A stretch of 64,000 nucleotides of DNA from NCBI GenBank assembly GCA_036504155.1, contig DASXVQ010000030.1, positions 124,001-188,000 on the forward strand, written 5' to 3'. The notes under the pieces are model-generated. The model had not been told where the DNA came from. It worked only from the letters and a program-made list of their open reading frames with translations, and did no database searches. The position numbers and the translations under genes are program-made. The first letter of the stretch is position 1; each line of letters opens with the position of its first letter. Of the stretch, positions 60,282-64,000 are shown one piece after another. This DNA comes from JACRCT01 sp036504155. Lineage in GTDB: Bacteria; Myxococcota; Myxococcia; Myxococcales; UBA5297.

Positions 60282-62759
60282 TCAGTACTTGAAGGTGAAG
60301 CCGATGCGCCCGTTGTAGATCTGGTCGGCGGCGAACATGCGGCTGTTGAAGATCTCCGAGTGCATCGCGCGCTCGCCCTGGCCGGGGGCCCCTTCGACGA
60401 GGAGGAAGAGGCTGAAGTGCTGGGTGATGGCGCCCTCGAGCGCGAGCGAGAGGTAGAAGCGAGCGCCGCCGACGCGGTTCTTCCTCAGGTACTCCTGCAG
60501 GTAGTAGGGGTCGCTGTACTTCGACGAGTCGGCGTTGCCGCCGATGTCGGGCATCTTCTGCATCCGCGCGAGCCGATCCGCGTCGGTCTCGGGCGAGCGA
60601 CAGATCTTCATGCCCGCCGCGTAGTCGCCGCTCGAGGTCTTCTCCGAGGCGCAGAGCTGATCGCTCCAGAAGTCTCCGAAGAAGCGGGCGGTGATGGTGA
60701 AGACGTCCGCCAGATTGATCGAGGCCAGCGCGCCCAACTGTCCGGAGGCGCTGTTGCGCCCGTACATCCCGGCGCCGCCGCCGACCTGGCCGAAGGCGCC
60801 CAGCGAGAACGGCCCGGCCTGCAGGAAGCGGGTGCGCGCGGTCAGGTAGATGTCCCAGTTGTTGGTGTACGTCTTCAGCCCGAGGCCCAGGTCCCAGCCG
60901 AAGAAGTTGGCGTCGCTGACGCCCACCGTGGCCCGCAGCTCGCCCCACACCGGGTAGCCGCCGGAGAGGTCGAGGGCGAAGTTGCCGAACGGCATCGGGC
61001 GGGCGCTCCAGGTGGAGATGGCGCGCTGCTTGATGCGCAGCTCCTCCTTGGAGGGGCCGGTGTACTTGATCTTCAGGTCGGCGTTGACGACCGCCCGCTC
61101 GCCGCCGTTGACCACCACCTTGGCGCGGTACTCCTCGAAGCCGGCCAGCTCCACCGAGACCACGTGCTCGCCGGCCTCGATGTTGTTGGCCTCGGCCGGG
61201 CTCATGCCGATGGCCTTGCCGTCGAGCATCACCTTGGCGCCGTCCTTGGAGGCGATGACGCGGATGCCGCCGCCGGGGAGCAGGTTCGCCGTCAGGTCCA
61301 TCGAGGTGCCGGCGACGACGGCGATCTCCTTGTTGAAGTCGGCGAAGCCGTCCTTGCGCACCATGATGAAGTGCTTGCCGGCGGTGAGGTCCTTCTCCAC
61401 CGGGGAGACGCCGGCCTTGGCGCCGTCGATCCACACCGCGGCCTCGGGCTGCGGGGAGACGACGCGGACCAGGCCCTTGTTGGCGCGGTCCAGCACCGCC
61501 AGGTTGACGTCCAGGGCGATGGGCTTGCCGGCCTCGGCGGTGATGCGGCGGGTCTCGGCGGTGCGGTCCGGCGCGCGGACCTCGACGGTGTGCGGGCCGA
61601 CGGCCAGCTCGGCCAGCACCAGCGGGGTCGCGCCCCTTCGCGCGCCGTCGACGAGGACCTCGGCGCCGTCGATGTTCGCCCGGACCGTCAGGGCGGGTGC
61701 GCCCCTGCCGGAGGCAGCCGCCGCCCGCTCGGCCGCGGCCTTGTCGGCGGCGGCCTTGTCCGCCGCCGCCCTGTCCGCAGCGGCCCTGTCGGAGCCCACC
61801 CGGTCCGCCGCAGCCCGGTCCGCGGCGGCCTTGTCGGCGGCCGCCTTGTCCGCCGCGGCCCTGTCGGCGACGGCCTTCTCGAACGCGGCCCTCTCGGCGG
61901 CGAGCTTGTCGGAGGCGGCCTTGTCAGCGGCAGCGCGGTCCGCGGCGGCCTTGTCGGCCGCAGCCTTCTCGGCGGCGGGGTCCTCCAGCGTCGAGGTGAC
62001 CTTGGTGCGCTCGCCGCCCTTGATGAAGACGGTGTCCTTGTACGGCTTGAGCGGCGGCTTGGAGATCTCGATGACGTGGACGCCCTCGGTCAGGCCGTCG
62101 AGGACGGTGGGCGTCTTGTCCGCCAGCTTCCTGCCGTCGATGGCCACGTCGGCGCCGTTGGGCGAGGAGTCGATCAGCAGCGAGCCCAGCGGCTTGTCGG
62201 CGACGATGGGCTTGAGGGTGGGCGCCAGCGCGACGACCTGCCCCTCCTCCACCTCGACCCACTGCTGGAACGGCAGGTGGCCGTCCCGGGTCAGCTCCAC
62301 CAGGTGGCGGCCGACGGCGAGCTTGACGTCCTTGGGCGCGGCGCCCTGAACCTGGCCGTCCACGGTGATGAACGCGCCGGTGACGCTGGGGTCGCTCGCC
62401 ATGATGCGCACGGTGCCCGGCGCGACCTCGCGCTGCAGCACCACCAGCTGCTCGCCGATGCCCTTCTGCACCCGCAGGGTGCGCTCCTCGGTCTTGTAGC
62501 CCTTGAGCTCGAGGACGAGCTTGTAGTCGCCGTCGGTGAGGGTGACCTTGAACGGCGTGTAGCCCAGGACGCCGTACTTGCGGTCGTCGAGGTAGATGGT
62601 CGCCGTCTGCGGCGTGGAGTTGATGGTGAAGACCCGCTTGTAGCCCTTGCGGACGGGGCGGGGCTCCAGGACGGTCTGCCCCAGCGCGTTCACCGCGGGC
62701 AAGAGCAGCAGCGCGGCAAAGGCCAGCGTCGTCAGGGTCCGGGTTCGCAGTCGTTGCAC
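60282..62759 (-). CDS. PEGA-domain protein with Ala-rich helix and C-terminal barrel
   Basis: 825 residues from a GTG with GAGGAG seven bases upstream. Signal peptide to about LGQ. Several PEGA domains (about 40-115, 115-185, 190-260, then 355-580) show the P-x-G-A-x-V/I-x-x-D-G pattern: SSPNGADVAIDGR, RANIDGAEVLVDGARRG, PQPEAAVWIDGA. Between them (about 260-350) is a long Ala/Lys/Asp helix built of AADKA-type repeats. The last 220 residues are strand-rich (WGELRATVGVSDANFFGWDL) and end GRIGFTFKY, an aromatic end typical of outer-membrane barrels. Predicted outer-membrane protein with a periplasmic arm. Coupled with the membrane protein downstream. Confidence 0.87.
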   Translation of the reverse strand: MQRLRTRTLTTLAFAALLLLPAVNALGQTVLEPRPVRKGYKRVFTINSTPQTATIYLDDRKYGVLGYTPFKVTLTDGDYKLVLELKGYKTEERTLRVQKGIGEQLVVLQREVAPGTVRIMASDPSVTGAFITVDGQVQGAAPKDVKLAVGRHLVELTRDGHLPFQQWVEVEEGQVVALAPTLKPIVADKPLGSLLIDSSPNGADVAIDGRKLADKTPTVLDGLTEGVHVIEISKPPLKPYKDTVFIKGGERTKVTSTLEDPAAEKAAADKAAADRAAADKAASDKLAAERAAFEKAVADRAAADKAAADKAAADRAAADRVGSDRAAADRAAADKAAADKAAAERAAAASGRGAPALTVRANIDGAEVLVDGARRGATPLVLAELAVGPHTVEVRAPDRTAETRRITAEAGKPIALDVNLAVLDRANKGLVRVVSPQPEAAVWIDGAKAGVSPVEKDLTAGKHFIMVRKDGFADFNKEIAVVAGTSMDLTANLLPGGGIRVIASKDGAKVMLDGKAIGMSPAEANNIEAGEHVVSVELAGFEEYRAKVVVNGGERAVVNADLKIKYTGPSKEELRIKQRAISTWSARPMPFGNFALDLSGGYPVWGELRATVGVSDANFFGWDLGLGLKTYTNNWDIYLTARTRFLQAGPFSLGAFGQVGGGAGMYGRNSASGQLGALASINLADVFTITARFFGDFWSDQLCASEKTSSGDYAAGMKICRSPETDADRLARMQKMPDIGGNADSSKYSDPYYLQEYLRKNRVGGARFYLSLALEGAITQHFSLFLLVEGAPGQGERAMHSEIFNSRMFAADQIYNGRIGFTFKY
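61720..61975. repeat. 15-bp-unit repeats encoding Ala/Lys/Asp helix
   Basis: Inside the PEGA gene, many copies of a 15-base unit (gcsgccttgtcsgcg-like on the plus strand) encode AADKA/AADRA pentapeptides. Copies differ mainly at third positions. The product is a charged Ala helix that could span the periplasm. Confidence 0.75.
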
Positions 62760-63092
62760 GGAGGGTCTCCTCGCGAGGCCAAAGTTCTGAATTGGGTGAT
62801 GCTACACGGGCAACGGTGGCGGACAGAAGGGCCAAGGCGCGCCCGGAGTGTGGCCAGTCGGCCACACCGCCGCTCCGCGTGACCACGACCGTTCACGGGA
62901 GGTATGGTTCCGCCCTCGTTCTTTCGTGCTGCGGAGGCAAAAGAGCGCCCTCTCCGGCTCCCGCCGCGCGTAGCCGCCCCCCGCTCTGGCCATCCCTGCT
63001 CTTCCCTCCTCTGCCCCTAGGAGGAGAGGCTACTCGCCGGCTCCGACACCCTGTCCGTGCATCGCCGACCGTCGCGGCGACATCCGCGTCTG
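62760..63092. other. Intergenic region, no gene seen
   Basis: About 330 bases upstream of the PEGA gene, which must hold its promoter on the minus strand. It has mixed composition and no credible reading frame or RNA gene. It runs directly into the GAGGCCTC repeats. Confidence 0.5.
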
Positions 63093-63319
63093 AGGCCTCC
63101 AGTTCCGAGGCCTAAGAAGTCTGGCGCTCATCCCGCCGGCCGCGCCCGAGGCCTCGAGTTCTGAGGCCTCAGAGGTCTGGCGATCATCCCGGTGGCGTCC
63201 GCGCTTGAGGCCTCCAGTTCCGAGGCCTCAGAGGTCTGGCGATCATCCCGGTGGCGTTCGCGTCTGAGGCCTCGAGTTCTGAGGCCTCGAGTTCTGAGGC
63301 CTCAGAGGTCGAGGCCTCA
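63093..63319. repeat. GAGGCCTC minisatellite
   Basis: Nine exact copies of the palindromic octamer gaggcctc (63093, 63149, 63164, 63208, 63223, 63267, 63282, 63297, 63312) and one near copy at 63108. They come in pairs 15 bases apart within a larger unit of 56-59 bases (which also carries agaggtctggcgatcatccc), about three units, ending in a run of 15-base units. No gene is credible here. Confidence 0.88.
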
Positions 63320-63445
63320 GACCCGCCCTCGCGCCTACCTCTGCCGGAGCATCTCCTGCAGGCGCTGCAGCTCCGCCTCCTGGAGGTTGTCGATCTGGGC
63401 AGCTCTTGGTCGCCGGGTCTGCGTCCGCCTGCGATAATCGCCCGC

Positions 63446-64000
63446 ATGGCCGACGTCCCCACCGAGCTCGAGGCGACCGCACCGAGCGGCCCTCCCGGCC
63501 GCGCGCCCTCGCTGCCGCGCGGCACGCTCCTGGGCCGCTACGTCGTGCTGGGCTTTCTGGGCGAGGGCGGCATGGCCTCGGTCTTCGCCGCCTACGACCC
63601 GGAGCTCGACCGCAAGGTGGCGCTCAAGCTGCTCAAGGTCCGCGGCGCCGACCTCGGCGAGGCGCGGGCCACGCTGCAGCGCGAGGCCCAGGCGATGGCC
63701 CGGCTGTCCCACCCGAACGTGGTCCCGGTCTTCGACGTCGGCAGCCACGAGGGGCAGCTCTTCGTGGCCATGGAGTTCGTCCCCGGCCGCACGCTTCAGG
63801 CCTGGCTCGACGAGAGGCCGCGCTCGCAGCCGGAGATCGTCGCGGCCTTCGCCGCCGCGGGCGAGGGCCTGTGCGCCGCGCACGCCGCCGACGTGGTCCA
63901 CCGCGACTTCAAGGCCGAGAACGTGCTCGTCGGCGACGACGGCCGGGTGCGCGTCACCGACTTCGGGCTCGCCCGGCTCGAGCCGCGGCCGGCCGCTGCG
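63446..64000 (+). CDS. Hanks-type Ser/Thr protein kinase, N-terminal part
   Basis: 185 residues are seen from the ATG at 63446 and the frame runs off the window. Kinase subdomains in order: Gly loop LGEGGMASVF (about 38-47), catalytic Lys in VALKLLK (about 58-64), Glu in REAQAM (about 77-82), HRDFKAENVLV (about 153-163), and DFGLAR (about 171-176). HRDFKAEN, in place of HRDLKPEN, is common in myxobacterial PknB-like kinases. The first 26 residues are a Pro/Ala-rich lead. C-terminal sensor or anchor domains lie outside the window. GATAAT 8 bases before the ATG could be a -10 box, but no -35 at proper spacing is clear. Confidence 0.93.
   Translation, partial: MADVPTELEATAPSGPPGRAPSLPRGTLLGRYVVLGFLGEGGMASVFAAYDPELDRKVALKLLKVRGADLGEARATLQREAQAMARLSHPNVVPVFDVGSHEGQLFVAMEFVPGRTLQAWLDERPRSQPEIVAAFAAAGEGLCAAHAADVVHRDFKAENVLVGDDGRVRVTDFGLARLEPRPAAA

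Noticed and set aside
63093..63319. CRISPR-like array.
   Set aside because: Repeats are 8-15 bases at irregular 15 and 56-59 base steps, with no unique spacers of equal size and no cas gene.

Overview
The window is very GC-rich, with dense gene packing and many ATGA/GTGA start-stop overlaps. At least three predicted surface proteins end in a MYXO-CTERM-type sorting tail (Cys, hydrophobic helix, Arg-rich end). Other hallmarks are GspN in the type II secretion operon, PEGA and DUF4388 proteins, Cys-rich lipoproteins and a Hanks-type kinase. Together these point to a myxobacterium or close relative (Myxococcota). Species cannot be read from the window. No rRNA, tRNA, CRISPR array, transposase or phage gene was recognised. 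Layout: (1) 1-9357, a type II secretion operon gspE(partial)-F-orf-G-H-I-J-K-L-M-N with a terminator. (2) 9439-9744, a DUF3006 protein. (3) 9933-21919, a sulfur region: sulfate ABC importer (cysA, cysW, cysT, sulfate-binding protein) with an Rrf2 regulator, diverging from cysD and a cysN-cysC fusion that make APS and PAPS. Next come a small lipoprotein, cysQ (PAP phosphatase), a DUF1214 protein and a 761-residue sulfotransferase-SDR fusion. (4) 21933-24647, a large Cys-repeat lipoprotein. (5) 24712-33017, an archaemetzincin-like protease, RDD, SpoIIM, DUF58, MoxR, DUF4350, DUF4129 and B-box zinc-finger genes. (6) 33150-36884, rho with a prion-like N-terminus and a receiver-DUF4388-J-like-TPR protein. 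(7) 37156-39126, a triple-DsbA protein. (8) 39223-42481, a HEAT-like protein, two paralogous MYXO-CTERM proteins and a lipoprotein. (9) 42506-47119, an Lhr-type helicase. (10) 47222-52715, a Cys-rich surface protein, a MEDS histidine kinase with an overlapping response regulator, a primase-like unknown coupled to an alkyltransferase-like protein, and two secreted unknowns. (11) 53190-58956, a TonB-dependent receptor followed by three different periplasmic binding proteins and no ABC permease. (12) 59097-63319, an inverted pair of structured repeats, a membrane protein, a PEGA-beta-barrel protein and a GAGGCCTC minisatellite. (13) 63446-64000, the start of a Ser/Thr kinase. How the genes fit together: the sulfur region carries the whole route from sulfate import through PAPS to sulfuryl transfer and PAP clean-up, with no PAPS reductase (cysH) in the window. 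This suggests, by inference, that at least part of the PAPS feeds a sulfonation reaction by the sulfotransferase-SDR fusion. That module is the best candidate here for an undescribed pathway. Second candidates are the TonB receptor with three orphan binding proteins, and the primase-like/alkyltransferase-like gene pair.
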